DNA of 64,000 nt, from positions 20,602 to 84,601 of the forward strand of contig DATAUV010000089.1 of NCBI GenBank assembly GCA_036268075.1, read 5' to 3'. The stretch's first letter is position 1. Each line of letters begins with the position of its first letter. The stretch is from DATARH01 sp036268075 (GTDB taxonomy: Bacteria > Pseudomonadota > Alphaproteobacteria > ATCC43930 > CGMCC-115725). The position numbers were made by a program, and so were the translations under genes. This document shows, piece after piece, positions 1-8,644 of the stretch. Under the pieces are notes generated by a model. The model saw only the letters and a list, made by a program, of their open reading frames with translations, did no database searches and was not told where the DNA came from.

Positions 1-1
1 C

Positions 2-1510
2 GGCGTGCCGGGCGGCCCGGTCGAGGATTGCGGCCCGGTGCAAAACCGGCGCGGGACGACGCTGCGCTTTCATCCCGACCCCGACATCTTCGGCGATGCC
101 GGCTTCAAGCCGGCGCCGCTCTACCGCATGGGCCGGTCGAAGGCGTATCTGTTCCGCGGGGTCGAAATCCGCTGGAGCTGCGACCCGTCCCTGCCCCGCC
201 CCGATGGCGTGCCGCAGGAGGACCGGCTGCATTTCCCGAACGGGCTCGGCGATTTCCTGACCGCGAGCCTCGACGGCAACGCCGTGCTGACGCCGCGTCC
301 GTTCGCGGGCCAGGTCGCGATCCCCGACGGCGGCAGCGTCGAATGGGCAGTGACGTGGCCCGACGACGAAGACGACGCGTTCTGCCATTCCTACTGCAAC
401 ACGATCCCGACCCCCGAGGGCGGCACGCACGAGGCCGGGCTGCGCAACGCGCTGACCCGCGGGATCAAGGGCTATGGCGAGCTTACCGCCAACCGCCGCA
501 TCGCGCAGGCGACCGGCGAGGACGTGACCGCCGGCGCGGCGATGCTGCTGTCGCTGTTCCTGCGCGACCCGCAATTCCAGGGCCAGACCAAGGAGCGGCT
601 CGCCTCGGCCGAGGCGGTGCGGCTGGTCGAGAACGCGCTCAGGGACCATTTCGACCACTGGCTCGGCGCCGACCCCGCGACGACCCGCCTCCTCCTCGAC
701 CGCATCGCCGAGCGCGCCGAGGAGCGGCAAAAGCGGCGCCAGGCAAAGGAGCTGTCGCGCAAGACCGCGACGCGCAAGCTGCGCCTTCCCGGCAAGCTCA
801 CCGACTGCAGCCGCGACAGCGCCGAGGGCACCGAGATTTTCCTCGTCGAAGGCGACAGCGCCGGCGGCTCGGCGAAGCAGGCGCGCGACCGCGTCACGCA
901 GGCGATCCTGCCCCTGCGCGGCAAGATCCTCAACGTCGCCAGCGCCTCCATAGACAAGATGCGGGCGAACCAGGAGATCAGCGACATCATCCTCGCGCTC
1001 GGCGCCGATTCGGGCTCGCGCTACAAGGAGGACGCGCTGCGCTACGAGCGGGTCGTCATCATGACCGACGCCGATGTCGACGGCGCCCACATCGCCTCAT
1101 TGCTGATGACGTTCTTTTTCCGCGAGATGCCGCGCCTCGTCGATAACGGGCATCTGTTTTTGGCGCTGCCGCCGCTCTACCGCCTGACCCAGGGCGACAC
1201 GACGATCTATGCCCGCGACGACGCGCATCGCGAGGAGCTGATGCAGTCGGGCTTTACCGGCCGCGGCAAGATCGAGGTCAGCCGGTTCAAGGGGCTCGGC
1301 GAGATGCCGGCGCGCTACCTGTGGGCGACGACGATGGACCCGGCCCAGCGCACGCTGCTCAGGGTCAAGCTGCCGCCGCGCGACGACACCGCCGCGGAGG
1401 ATGTCGCGCGGACCGAGAAAATGGTCGAGACGTTGATGGGCCGGCGCCCCGAGCTGCGCTTCGACTACATCCAAAAGAACGCGCGCTTCGCCCACGATCT
1501 CGATGTTTGA
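2..1510 (+). CDS. parE: DNA topoisomerase IV subunit B, 5'-truncated by window edge
   Basis: This is the C-terminal part of ParE, the ATPase/TOPRIM subunit of topoisomerase IV, which decatenates daughter chromosomes with ParC. About 502 codons are present; the family is about 630-690 residues, so most of the GHKL ATPase domain lies outside the window. The TOPRIM motif EGDSAGG is encoded near 847-867, followed by PLRGKILN, and the metal-binding DADVDGAHI is encoded near 1069-1095. The C-terminal RFKGLGEMPARYLW block is also typical. GyrB is the alternative, but the short tail after the TOPRIM region and the parC gene at 5671-7893 favour ParE. The reading frame is open from base 2; no true start is visible. 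Confidence 0.93.
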   Translation, partial: GVPGGPVEDCGPVQNRRGTTLRFHPDPDIFGDAGFKPAPLYRMGRSKAYLFRGVEIRWSCDPSLPRPDGVPQEDRLHFPNGLGDFLTASLDGNAVLTPRPFAGQVAIPDGGSVEWAVTWPDDEDDAFCHSYCNTIPTPEGGTHEAGLRNALTRGIKGYGELTANRRIAQATGEDVTAGAAMLLSLFLRDPQFQGQTKERLASAEAVRLVENALRDHFDHWLGADPATTRLLLDRIAERAEERQKRRQAKELSRKTATRKLRLPGKLTDCSRDSAEGTEIFLVEGDSAGGSAKQARDRVTQAILPLRGKILNVASASIDKMRANQEISDIILALGADSGSRYKEDALRYERVVIMTDADVDGAHIASLLMTFFFREMPRLVDNGHLFLALPPLYRLTQGDTTIYARDDAHREELMQSGFTGRGKIEVSRFKGLGEMPARYLWATTMDPAQRTLLRVKLPPRDDTAAEDVARTEKMVETLMGRRPELRFDYIQKNARFAHDLDV

Positions 1511-1723
1511 CTGGACGTCTGACCGGGGCGCATGCCGGTTAACGGTTCTGAGGTCTTGCGCAATCGCCGGCTTGGTCCTACCTAATCCCACGTCGACCCG
1601 CTTGGGTCCGGCACCACTGCCGGCATTCGCTCCGAGCGCCCGCGTGTTTCCAGCCCCATCGACGTCGTCTACCACGCCGCATCGCTTGTGCGGCGCTCTA
1701 TAGTAATCAAGTGGAGTCCCCTG

Positions 1724-1930
1724 ATGGCTAACGGTACGGTCAAGTGGTTCAATACGCAGAAGGGCTATGGATTCATTCGCCCCGATAGCGGCGGCGCCGA
1801 TGTTTTCGTCCATATCTCCGCGGTCGAGCAGGCAGGTCTGGACGGGCTGCAGGAGAACCAGAAGCTGACCTTTGATCTCGAACAAGGCCAGCGAGGCCGG
1901 GTTTCAGCCGTAAATTTACGTCCGGAGTAG
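1724..1930 (+). CDS. Cold-shock domain protein (CspA family)
   Basis: A 68-residue single cold-shock domain, the usual length of the family. These proteins bind single-stranded RNA/DNA and melt RNA structure in the cytoplasm. It shows GTVKWFNTQKGYGFI (RNP1-like) and DVFVHISAVEQAGL (RNP2-like). An upstream in-frame ATG at 1688 exists, but the family alignment begins at MANGTVKWF and GTGGAG at 1711-1716 is well placed as a ribosome-binding site, so 1724 is chosen. It lies just ahead of an IF-1 homologue and a DEAD-box helicase, all on one strand, which looks like a cold/translation group. Confidence 0.93.
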   Translation: MANGTVKWFNTQKGYGFIRPDSGGADVFVHISAVEQAGLDGLQENQKLTFDLEQGQRGRVSAVNLRPE

Positions 1931-1984
1931 ACCGGAGGTTCGCCGGGGGCGCGTCAGTGCCCCTTTTCGATGCAAGGAGAGCGG

Positions 1985-2251
1985 ATGGCTAAAGAAGACC
2001 TCTTAGAATTCGAAGGGATGGTGCTCGAACTGTTGCCCGACGCACGTTTCCGCGTGCGCCTCGACAACGGCCACGAGACGCTGGCCTATTCGTCCGGGAA
2101 AATGAAGAAGAATCGCATCCGCATCCTTGCCGGCGACCGCGTGACGGTCGAGATGACGCCCTACGACCTGTCGAAAGGGCGAATCAACTTCCGCCACAAA
2201 GACACCGTTGCGCCGCCCGTCATGGCGCGGCCGCAATTCCGCCGCCGCTGA
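1985..2251 (+). CDS. infA: Translation initiation factor IF-1
   Basis: S1/OB-fold protein of 88 residues resembling IF-1, which occupies the A site of the 30S subunit during initiation. The core MAKEDLLEFEGMVLELLP, GHETLAYSSGKMKKNRIRI and DRVTVEMTPYDLSKGRI is conserved. Standard IF-1 ends about 72 residues in, at the RHK motif; here a basic tail of about 16 residues ending in RRR follows, so this may be a longer paralogue rather than the only IF-1. The start is set at 1985, preceded by AAGGAGA at 1974-1980; an in-frame ATG at 1970 lies upstream of that site. Confidence 0.88.
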   Translation: MAKEDLLEFEGMVLELLPDARFRVRLDNGHETLAYSSGKMKKNRIRILAGDRVTVEMTPYDLSKGRINFRHKDTVAPPVMARPQFRRR

Positions 2252-2315
2252 GTCGTAAAAGCCTCGGCCGGAACATCGCCGTGCTCGACTCTTATCCTTC
2301 CGGCGGTAAAAACGA

Positions 2316-2344
2316 TTGACTTTCCTCTCGCCAAAGCGAATTAA
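2316..2344 (+). promoter_or_regulatory. Candidate sigma-70-type promoter of the DEAD-box helicase gene
   Basis: TTGACT at 2316-2321 is a near-consensus -35 box. A weak AT-rich -10 candidate (AATTAA) lies 17 bases downstream at 2339-2344, about 50 bases before the helicase start. The -10 match is poor, so this is only a candidate. Confidence 0.3.
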
Positions 2345-2394
2345 AAGCGGTGAGAGCCGCTACTTAATTCCTCATATAAGGTACCCACTTCTCG

Positions 2395-3852
2395 ATGGAT
2401 TTTTCTGAACTTGGACTGTCGCCTGAACTTCTTCAGGCAATTTCGGATGCCGGCTACACCACTCCCACGCCGATCCAGCAGCAAGCGATCCCCTTCGTAA
2501 AAACCGGGCATGACCTGCTCGGCTGTGCCCAGACAGGCACCGGAAAGACCGCGGGCTTCGCCCTCCCGATGATCGACAAGCTCGCCGCCGGGCGGGCCCG
2601 TGCGCGGATGCCGCGCTCCCTCATTCTCGAACCGACCCGCGAACTGGCGACCCAGGTAGAGGCGTCTTTCGAGATCTACGGAAAGTATCATCGCCTGACG
2701 ACGGCGCTGTTGATCGGCGGCGAGAGCTTTGGCGACCAGGAGCGCAAGCTCGATCGCGGCGTCGACGTGCTGATCGCGACCCCCGGCCGCCTGATCGATC
2801 TGTTCGAGCGCGGGCGCATCCTGATGTCCGATGTGCGCATCCTCGTCATCGACGAGGCCGACCGGATGCTCGACATGGGCTTTATCCCCGATGTCGAGCG
2901 CATCGTCGGATTGCTGCCGAAGACCCGCCAGACCCTCTTTTTCTCGGCGACGATGCCGCCGGAAATCCGCCGCCTCGCGGACGCGTTCCTCAGCAATCCC
3001 GTCGAAGTGTCCGTCGCCCCGCCCGCCTCGCCGGCGGAGACGGTGGCGCAGTCGCTGATCGTGCTGGAGCCCGAGGAAAAGCGCGAGGCGCTGCGCCGGC
3101 TGATCGAGAGCGAGGACGTCAAGAACGCCCTCATCTTCTGCAACCGCAAGCGCGACGTCGACATTCTCCATAAATCGCTCAGCAAGCACGGCTTCGACGC
3201 GGCCGCGTTGCACGGCGACATGCCGCAGCCGAAGCGGACGGAGACCCTCGCCCGCTTCAAGAACAACGAGATCCGCCTGTTGGTGTGCAGCGATGTCGCC
3301 GCGCGCGGGCTCGATATCGCCGGGCTCAGCCACGTTTTCTGCTTCGACGTGCCCTATCACGCCGAGGACTACGTTCACCGTATCGGCCGCACCGGCCGCG
3401 CCGGGCGTCCCGGCCGCTCGTTCATGCTGGCCGCGCCGGAAGACGGCAAGAATGTCGCCGCGATCGTCAAGCTGATCGGCAAGGACATCCCGACGACCGC
3501 AATCGACGGCATCGACACGGCCGTGCTCGACGAGAGCGCGGACGGGCGCCGCCGCCGGCCCGCCGCGAGCAGCCGTCGCCCCGCGGCAAAGCCCGCCGAG
3601 CGTGCGGTGAGACCTGAGCGCGCCGCCCGGCCCGAGCGTGCGGCGAGACCAGAGCGTGCGGCGAGACCAGAGCGCGCACCGAGGCCGGAGCGTGCGGATA
3701 GGCCCGAGCGCGCCCCGCTCCGCCAGGAGCCGACCGTCACCCCGTTCACGCGCGATCCCCGCCCGTCCGCGCCGGTTCGCTCCCCTGGGCCGCCGACCGC
3801 GGCGTTCGGCGATCACACCCCGGCGTTTTTGGCGCGTCCGGTCGGTCGCTAG
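2395..3852 (+). CDS. DEAD-box RNA helicase, RhlE-like
   Basis: ATP-dependent RNA helicase of 485 residues. The motifs run in order: Q motif (PTPIQQQAIP), motif I AQTGTGKT, Ia PTRELA, Ib TPGR, II DEAD within VIDEADRMLDMGF, III SAT, then domain 2 with VATDV-like CSDVAARGLDIAGL and motif VI HRIGRTGRAG. Residues after about 380 form a basic, low-complexity tail with six copies of a hexapeptide RPERAx. Such tails usually bind RNA nonspecifically. Likely roles are ribosome assembly or RNA unwinding in the cold, given the Csp and IF-1 neighbours. The start ATG at 2395 fits the conserved N-terminus. Confidence 0.93.
   Translation: MDFSELGLSPELLQAISDAGYTTPTPIQQQAIPFVKTGHDLLGCAQTGTGKTAGFALPMIDKLAAGRARARMPRSLILEPTRELATQVEASFEIYGKYHRLTTALLIGGESFGDQERKLDRGVDVLIATPGRLIDLFERGRILMSDVRILVIDEADRMLDMGFIPDVERIVGLLPKTRQTLFFSATMPPEIRRLADAFLSNPVEVSVAPPASPAETVAQSLIVLEPEEKREALRRLIESEDVKNALIFCNRKRDVDILHKSLSKHGFDAAALHGDMPQPKRTETLARFKNNEIRLLVCSDVAARGLDIAGLSHVFCFDVPYHAEDYVHRIGRTGRAGRPGRSFMLAAPEDGKNVAAIVKLIGKDIPTTAIDGIDTAVLDESADGRRRRPAASSRRPAAKPAERAVRPERAARPERAARPERAARPERAPRPERADRPERAPLRQEPTVTPFTRDPRPSAPVRSPGPPTAAFGDHTPAFLARPVGR
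3610..3717 (+). repeat. Six 18-bp coding repeats in the helicase tail
   Basis: Six consecutive 18-base units encode RPERAA, RPERAA, RPERAA, RPERAP, RPERAD and RPERAP. Units differ mostly at third codon positions, although two neighbouring units are almost identical, which suggests recent slippage or unequal exchange. Confidence 0.85.
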
Positions 3853-3907
3853 CCTCGGATAAAACCGCTATGATCGCCGGCGTCGGGCCGGCGATGGCGG
3901 GGTTCAC

Positions 3908-4159
3908 ATGCAGACGATCTTTGTCATGGTCAAATGCGAGCGCGGCCAAGCCTATCAGGTGGCCGACGCGGCCGTGCTCGATGTCGACGGGATATCGGAG
4001 GTCTATTCGATATCCGGGCAATACGACCTGATCATGAAGTGCCACCTGCCCGACAGCACCGATATCGGTCATTTCGTCACCGAAAAGGTTCAGGTCTTGC
4101 CGGGCATCCGCGACACCTTCACGATCATCGCGTTCAAGGCATTCGGGGGTCGGGGATGA
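3908..4159 (+). CDS. Stand-alone Lrp/AsnC ligand-sensing (RAM) domain protein
   Basis: An 83-residue protein matching only the C-terminal effector-binding domain of Lrp/AsnC regulators. It has no helix-turn-helix. The alternating strands and the central pattern VLDVDGISEVYSISGQYDL are typical of the RAM fold. Such proteins form multimers and may sense amino acids or modulate full-length Lrp proteins. The stop overlaps the start of the Rieske gene (ATGA at 4156-4159), so the two are probably translated together. The ligand is unknown. Confidence 0.8.
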   Translation: MQTIFVMVKCERGQAYQVADAAVLDVDGISEVYSISGQYDLIMKCHLPDSTDIGHFVTEKVQVLPGIRDTFTIIAFKAFGGRG

Positions 4160-4473
4160 GCGATGACGGCTGGGTCAGGGCGGCGGCGCGGAGCGAACTC
4201 GGCGAGAACGAGATCATCGGCGTCGTGATCGGCGGCCGCGAGATCGCGCTCTACGACCTCGACGGCACGCTCTGCGCGACCGACGACGTCTGCACCCACG
4301 CCTATGCCCGGCTCAGCGACGGCTGGCTCGACCGCGGCGAGATCGAATGCCCGCTCCACGCCGGCCGCTTCGACGTGAAAACCGGCGCCGCGACGGCCCC
4401 GCCCTGCATCGACGCGATCAAGACCTACGAAATCCGGCAGGTCGGAGACGAGCTGCAAGTAAAGCTGGGCTGA
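4156..4473 (+). CDS. Rieske [2Fe-2S] ferredoxin-like protein
   Basis: A small soluble Rieske protein of 105 residues, like the ferredoxin components of bacterial dioxygenases or NirD-like proteins. The cluster ligands are visible as CTH and, 18 residues later, CPLH (CxH...CxxH). No signal peptide is seen, so it should be cytoplasmic. The start at 4156 overlaps the previous stop. An electron partner is not obvious nearby; the oxygenases at 51.8-53.9 kb are far away and of different types. Confidence 0.85.
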   Translation: MSDDGWVRAAARSELGENEIIGVVIGGREIALYDLDGTLCATDDVCTHAYARLSDGWLDRGEIECPLHAGRFDVKTGAATAPPCIDAIKTYEIRQVGDELQVKLG

Positions 4474-4476
4474 TTA

Positions 4477-4537
4477 CTGGACCGCGGGCGTCCCGCCCGC
4501 TCTTTTCATAGATGCGGGCGGGACGCCCGCGGTCCAG
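4477..4537. repeat. Perfect 24-bp inverted repeat (REP-like, possible bidirectional terminator)
   Basis: Arms at 4477-4500 and 4514-4537 are perfect reverse complements around a 13-base loop. The core GCGGGCGTCCCGCCCGC recurs in the element at 52997-53058. It sits between two convergent genes, where such a hairpin could end transcription from both sides. Confidence 0.85.
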
Positions 4538-4544
4538 TCGGGCA

Positions 4545-5006
4545 CTACGTCGCCCTGTAGCACTCCGGGTTCCAGATTTCGAGGTAGGTTGCCGGGGCGA
4601 GGTCGCGCCAGCCGCAGCGGCGGTAGAGGTTGGCGGCGTCGCGGGTGACCAGCAGCCAGCGGCGCAGCCCTTGGAGCCGGCCGTCGGCGAGGATCGTCTC
4701 GACGAGCCATTGCCCGAGCCCCTCGTTGCGCGCGCCGTCGAGCACGAACACGTCGGCGAGATAGGCGAAGGTCGCGTGGTCACTGACGAGGCGGGCGAAA
4801 CCGATCTGGGCCTCGTCGCGATAGAGGCCGTAGACCAGCGAATGCTCGATCGCCCGGCACAGCGTCTCGCGCGCGATGCCGCGCGCCCAATGCGAGGAGT
4901 TGGCCAGGAAATCGTTGATCAGGTCGAGGTCGAGCCGGTTCGGGTCGGTATCGATCTCGTAGACATGCCCGCCGCTGTCACGGCAAGCGAGGACGCTCTC
5001 GGTCAT
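4545..5006 (-). CDS. GNAT-family N-acetyltransferase
   Basis: A 153-residue acyl-CoA-dependent acetyltransferase of the compact GNAT type. The acetyl-CoA loop reads VLDGARNEGLGQWLVE (R/QxxGxG/A-like), after the FARLVSDHATFAYLADVFV strand pair; the C-terminal NLYRRCGWRD is a familiar GNAT ending. It resembles uncharacterised single-domain YjgM/ArsN-like members. The substrate cannot be read. An upstream in-frame start at 5042 is possible; 5006 (MTESV) is preferred because the alignment begins there. Confidence 0.82.
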   Translation of the reverse strand: MTESVLACRDSGGHVYEIDTDPNRLDLDLINDFLANSSHWARGIARETLCRAIEHSLVYGLYRDEAQIGFARLVSDHATFAYLADVFVLDGARNEGLGQWLVETILADGRLQGLRRWLLVTRDAANLYRRCGWRDLAPATYLEIWNPECYRAT

Positions 5007-5150
5007 CGGAAGAACCCTGCGGAAGGAGGCTGAGGCGAACACACCAAAGCAGCCCCGGCATCACCGCGGAGGCTGCTAGCGCATTCGTCGTCGCAGGGCG
5101 AAGAGAAGGTCGGTCATGGCGGGCTCAAGATGGCGATGGCGCGGCCGGTG

Positions 5151-5402
5151 TCAAGCGGGCTTGCGCAGCAGAAACCGCAACACCCCGTCCGACTCCCCCG
5201 ATTCGATGAGGTCGCAGCCGGTGGTCTGGCAGAAATGGGCGAAATCCTGGGTCGCGCCGGGGTCGGTCGCGAGCACTTCGAGAAGCCCGCCGGCCGGCAC
5301 ATCCCGGAGCGCCCGCCGCGCCTTCAACACCGGCAGCGGGCATTTGAGCCCCGTGGCGTCGAGAGTGTTGTCGGGCCTGGTCGTGGTGTTTCCGTCGCTC
5401 AT
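5151..5402 (-). CDS. TusA-like sulfur carrier protein
   Basis: An 83-residue TusA/SirA-like protein. The key motif is TGLKCPLPVLKARRAL, whose cysteine (CPxP) carries a persulfide in sulfur relay for tRNA thiolation or other sulfur transfer. The C-terminal SGESDGVLRFLLRK strand is also typical. It is read toward parC. The family includes paralogues, so the exact relay partner is not known. Confidence 0.85.
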   Translation of the reverse strand: MSDGNTTTRPDNTLDATGLKCPLPVLKARRALRDVPAGGLLEVLATDPGATQDFAHFCQTTGCDLIESGESDGVLRFLLRKPA

Positions 5403-5515
5403 GCCGGCACCCTAGCCGAGCTCACACCGCCTCGACAATCGCCGCGGTCAGGTCGCCGTCGACCTGCGGCCGGAAATGCGCGGGGCGAACACGACGGCGG
5501 TCGATTTTTCGACAT

Positions 5516-5666
5516 CGTAGGATGGGGTGAGCGCAGCGAAGCCCATCGATTTCTTTCGCCACGGATACGCCAAGGGCGCAGAGAGGGCTTCGAGCCCCTC
5601 TGTGCCTCCGTGTCCTCTGTGGTGGATTCTTCTTGATGGGCTTCGCTGCGCTCAGCCCATCCTACG
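5516..5666. mobile_element. 151-bp palindromic MITE-like element
   Basis: The terminal arms at 5516-5547 and 5635-5666 are inverted copies of a 32-base sequence with one mismatch. The interior, 5555-5630, is itself an imperfect palindrome. A third copy of the 32-base arm, identical to the right arm, lies at 53995-54026. There is no coding capacity, so a non-autonomous or REP-derived element is the best reading. It lies just downstream of the parC stop at 5671. Confidence 0.6.
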
Positions 5667-5670
5667 ACGC

Positions 5671-7893
5671 TCAGCTAAACCGACCGCTTCGCGGGAACCC
5701 TTGCGGCACGTTCCGTCCGGCGCCAGCGCGGGGCGCGCGCCAGGGGGTGAGGTCGAATTCGTTGCGGGTGCGGGCCTCGCTTTGGCGCCAGGAGAGTCCG
5801 TCGGCGAGGCGGAAGCTTTTGGCGTCGACGAGGCCGCCGGAGCGGTAGCGCTGGAGGATGACGCCGCGGCCGCGGGTCATCTCGGGGATTTCGGCCAGGT
5901 CGACGACCAGCATCCGCCGGTTCTCGCCGACAAGCGCGACGGCGTCCCCCTCGATCGGCACGCAGACGCACGCCTTCGCCCCCGCCGCCGGGTTCAGCAC
6001 CTGCTTGCCCGCCCGCGTCTGGGCCAGCGCCTCGTCAGCGTCGACCACAAAGCCGCGCCCGTCGCTCGACGCGACCAACAGCTTGAGCCCCGGCCGGTGC
6101 GGGAACATCGCGATCGTCTCGTGCTCGTTGGGCAGGTCGATCATCAGCCTGAGCGGCTCGCCCTGCCCGCGCCCGCCCGGCAATTTATCGACCCCGAGCG
6201 TGTAGAACCGGCCGTTGCTGCCAAAGATCATCAGCCGGTCGGTGGTCTCGGCGTTGACCGCGAAACGCGGGCCGTCGCCTTCCTTGTAGCGCTGGTCGAC
6301 AGCTCCCGCGCCGTGCCCCTTGACGGCGCGAATCCAATCCTTTTGCGAGCACAGCACGGTCACCGGCTCGCGCTCGACCAGCGCCGCGGGCGGGATTTCG
6401 ACCGCGACCGGCACCTGCGCCAATTCAGTACGGCGGCGGCCGAGCGGGGTGTCGCCGCCGAATTCCTTCGCCGTCGCCGCGACCTCCTTGGCGATCGCCG
6501 TCCATTGCCGCCGGTCGCTGCCGAGCAGCGTTTCGAGACCCGACGACTCGGTCGCCAGCGTGTCGAGCTCCTTGGTGATCGCCAGCTCTTCGAGGCGGCG
6601 CAGCGTGCGCAGCCGCATGTCGAGGATCGCCTCGACCTGCACGTCGCTGAGGCCCCAGCGCGCCATCATCTCGGCCTTGGGGTCGTCCGCCTCGCGGATG
6701 ATGCGGATCACCTCGTCGAGGTTGACGTAGACGATGATGAGCCCGCGCAGAATCTCCATCCGCCGCGCGACCGCCGCGAGCCGGTGCCGGCTGCGCCGCT
6801 GGAGGACGACGCGGCGATGGTCGAGAAACGCCTGCAGCACCTCGCGCAGGCTCATCACCCGCGGGATGCCGGCCGCGTCGAGGACGTTCATGTTGAGCGG
6901 GACGCGCACTTCCAGGTCGGTCAGGCGGAAGAGCTGCTCCATCAGCACGTCAGCGTCGACGTTGCGGGTTTTCGGTTCGAGGACGAGCCGGATGTCCTCG
7001 GTCGATTCGTCGCGCACGTCGGCGAGCAGCGGCAGCTTTTTTTCCTCGAGCAGCGCCGCGATCTTTTCAATGAGCCGGCCCTTCGGCACCTGGTATGGAA
7101 TTTCGGTGACGACGATCTGGAACGCGCCGTGACCCTGCTGCTCCTTGGTCCAGCGCGCGCGCAGGCGAAAGGCGCCGCGGCCCGTCGCGTAGGCTTCGGC
7201 GATCGCCTCGGCCCCCTCGACCAGCACGCCGCCGGTCGGGAAATCGGGTCCGGGCATGTGCGCGATCAAGTCACCGACCGGGCAGTTCGGGTGCTCGATC
7301 AGATGGGTCAGCGCTGTGCAGATTTCGCCGACATTGTGCGGCGGGATGCTCGTCGCCATGCCCACGGCGATGCCGGCGGCGCCGTTGGCGAGCAGATTCG
7401 GGAACCGCGCCGGCAACACGACCGGCTCGCTGTTCTCGCCGTCGTAGGTCGCGCGGAAATCGACCGCGTCCTGGTCGATGCCTTCGAGCATCGCGCGCGC
7501 CACGGCCGACATGCGGCTTTCGGTGTAGCGCATCGCGGCGGGGTTATCGCCGTCGACGTTGCCGAAATTGCCCTGCCCGTCGACGACCGGATAGCGCTGG
7601 GCGAAATCCTGGGCCAGCCGCACCATCGCGTCGTAGATCGCGACATCGCCGTGCGGGTGGTACTTGCCGATGACCTCGCCCACCACCAGCGCGCATTTCT
7701 TGTAGCCGGCGTCGGGGTTCATCCGAAGCTGGTTCATCGCGTGGAGGATGCGGCGATGCACCGGCTTCAGCCCGTCGCGCACATCCGGCAGCGAGCGCGC
7801 CATGATCGTCGACAGCGCATAGGACAGATATCGCTCGCCGAGCGCGTCGGCGAAGTCGACGTCGCGGATGTCGCCGGTCGGCGTGTCGGTCAT
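5671..7893 (-). CDS. parC: DNA topoisomerase IV subunit A
   Basis: The 740-residue cleavage subunit of topoisomerase IV. The winged-helix catalytic region carries LKPVHRRILHAM, KYHPHGD at residues 77-83 and the active-site tyrosine Tyr123 within MRYTESRM. The tower and coiled-coil parts follow (LEVRVPLNMNV), and the C-terminal third is a short DNA-wrapping region without a clear GyrA-box, favouring ParC over GyrA. At the quinolone-contact position after HPHGD the residue is Val84, where E. coli ParC has serine; Asp88 holds the acidic position. The start overlaps the recO stop (ATGA at 7890-7893). Confidence 0.93.
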   Translation of the reverse strand: MTDTPTGDIRDVDFADALGERYLSYALSTIMARSLPDVRDGLKPVHRRILHAMNQLRMNPDAGYKKCALVVGEVIGKYHPHGDVAIYDAMVRLAQDFAQRYPVVDGQGNFGNVDGDNPAAMRYTESRMSAVARAMLEGIDQDAVDFRATYDGENSEPVVLPARFPNLLANGAAGIAVGMATSIPPHNVGEICTALTHLIEHPNCPVGDLIAHMPGPDFPTGGVLVEGAEAIAEAYATGRGAFRLRARWTKEQQGHGAFQIVVTEIPYQVPKGRLIEKIAALLEEKKLPLLADVRDESTEDIRLVLEPKTRNVDADVLMEQLFRLTDLEVRVPLNMNVLDAAGIPRVMSLREVLQAFLDHRRVVLQRRSRHRLAAVARRMEILRGLIIVYVNLDEVIRIIREADDPKAEMMARWGLSDVQVEAILDMRLRTLRRLEELAITKELDTLATESSGLETLLGSDRRQWTAIAKEVAATAKEFGGDTPLGRRRTELAQVPVAVEIPPAALVEREPVTVLCSQKDWIRAVKGHGAGAVDQRYKEGDGPRFAVNAETTDRLMIFGSNGRFYTLGVDKLPGGRGQGEPLRLMIDLPNEHETIAMFPHRPGLKLLVASSDGRGFVVDADEALAQTRAGKQVLNPAAGAKACVCVPIEGDAVALVGENRRMLVVDLAEIPEMTRGRGVILQRYRSGGLVDAKSFRLADGLSWRQSEARTRNEFDLTPWRAPRAGAGRNVPQGFPRSGRFS

Positions 7894-8633
7894 GGCACGA
7901 GTGTACCAACGGCACCCACGCGCCGCATACGCTCGACCAGCCGCTCCCGCGCCTCGGGCAGGTTGCGGCCCTGCGGCTGCATCAGGTGGCGGTGCAGGAA
8001 GTAGCCGGTCAGGGTCAGCCCGGATACGATCGCGGCCTGGTCGGCGGGCACTTCATGTGTCAGAAAACCAGGCAACGGCAACAGCTTGTCGCGATAGTCC
8101 CGCCCCGCCTCGCGCGACACCGCGCGGCCGGTGCGCGGGGATACGTAGATGAGGTCGGCGGTGACCCCGGTGACGGCGCAGGTGGACAGGTCGAGCCCAT
8201 AGCCGAGCGCGGTCAGCAACTCGCACTCCCAGGCGACGTAATGCGCCGCCCAGTCCCGGCCGGAATCGAGCGATTCGACGAATCGGGCAAATGAGCGATA
8301 GATGTCGCCGTGCGGTTCGCGCTCGGGCAGCGACGCCGCCACCAGCGAGGCCGCGGCCGTGAGGCCGGCGAGGCGCTCGGGGTCGTCGAGAAAGCGCGCG
8401 GCATGGGCGCGGACCAGTTCGCATTCGACCGTGCCGAGATGCTCGGGCAGCCTCGCCCGCCAAATCACCTCGACGGCGTTTCCCGGCTGCAACAGGGCCC
8501 GCCGCTTCGGCGATTGCCCGCCGCGGACGAGGCCGGCGTGCCGGCCGTGCTCGGCGGTCAGAATCTCGACGATCGCGGCGGTTTCACCGTGCCGCCGCGC
8601 CACCAGGATGAAGCCGCTGTCGCGCCACTCCAT
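7890..8633 (-). CDS. recO: DNA repair protein RecO
   Basis: A 247-residue RecO, which loads RecA with RecR onto SSB-coated single strands. The N-terminal OB fold begins MEWRDSGFILVARRHGETAAIVEILT, followed by GRHAGLVRGGQSPKRR and LQPGN, all usual for RecO. The zinc cysteines of some RecO proteins are reduced here. The chosen start at 8633 gives the standard N-terminus; a longer frame to 8690 would run into a palindromic repeat. It overlaps parC by 4 bases and lies just after era, as in many alphaproteobacteria. Confidence 0.92.
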   Translation of the reverse strand: MEWRDSGFILVARRHGETAAIVEILTAEHGRHAGLVRGGQSPKRRALLQPGNAVEVIWRARLPEHLGTVECELVRAHAARFLDDPERLAGLTAAASLVAASLPEREPHGDIYRSFARFVESLDSGRDWAAHYVAWECELLTALGYGLDLSTCAVTGVTADLIYVSPRTGRAVSREAGRDYRDKLLPLPGFLTHEVPADQAAIVSGLTLTGYFLHRHLMQPQGRNLPEARERLVERMRRVGAVGTLVP

Positions 8634-8644
8634 CAGAAGCCTTC

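Noticed and set aside
3610..3717. CRISPR-like array
   Set aside because: The 18-base units are contiguous coding repeats in frame, without spacers.
5527..8004. Very long reading frame on the + strand opposite parC
   Set aside because: It is antisense to parC, recO and the palindromic element; its protein is dominated by Arg, Ala, Val and Asp as expected from the reverse of a GC-rich gene, and it shows no domain.
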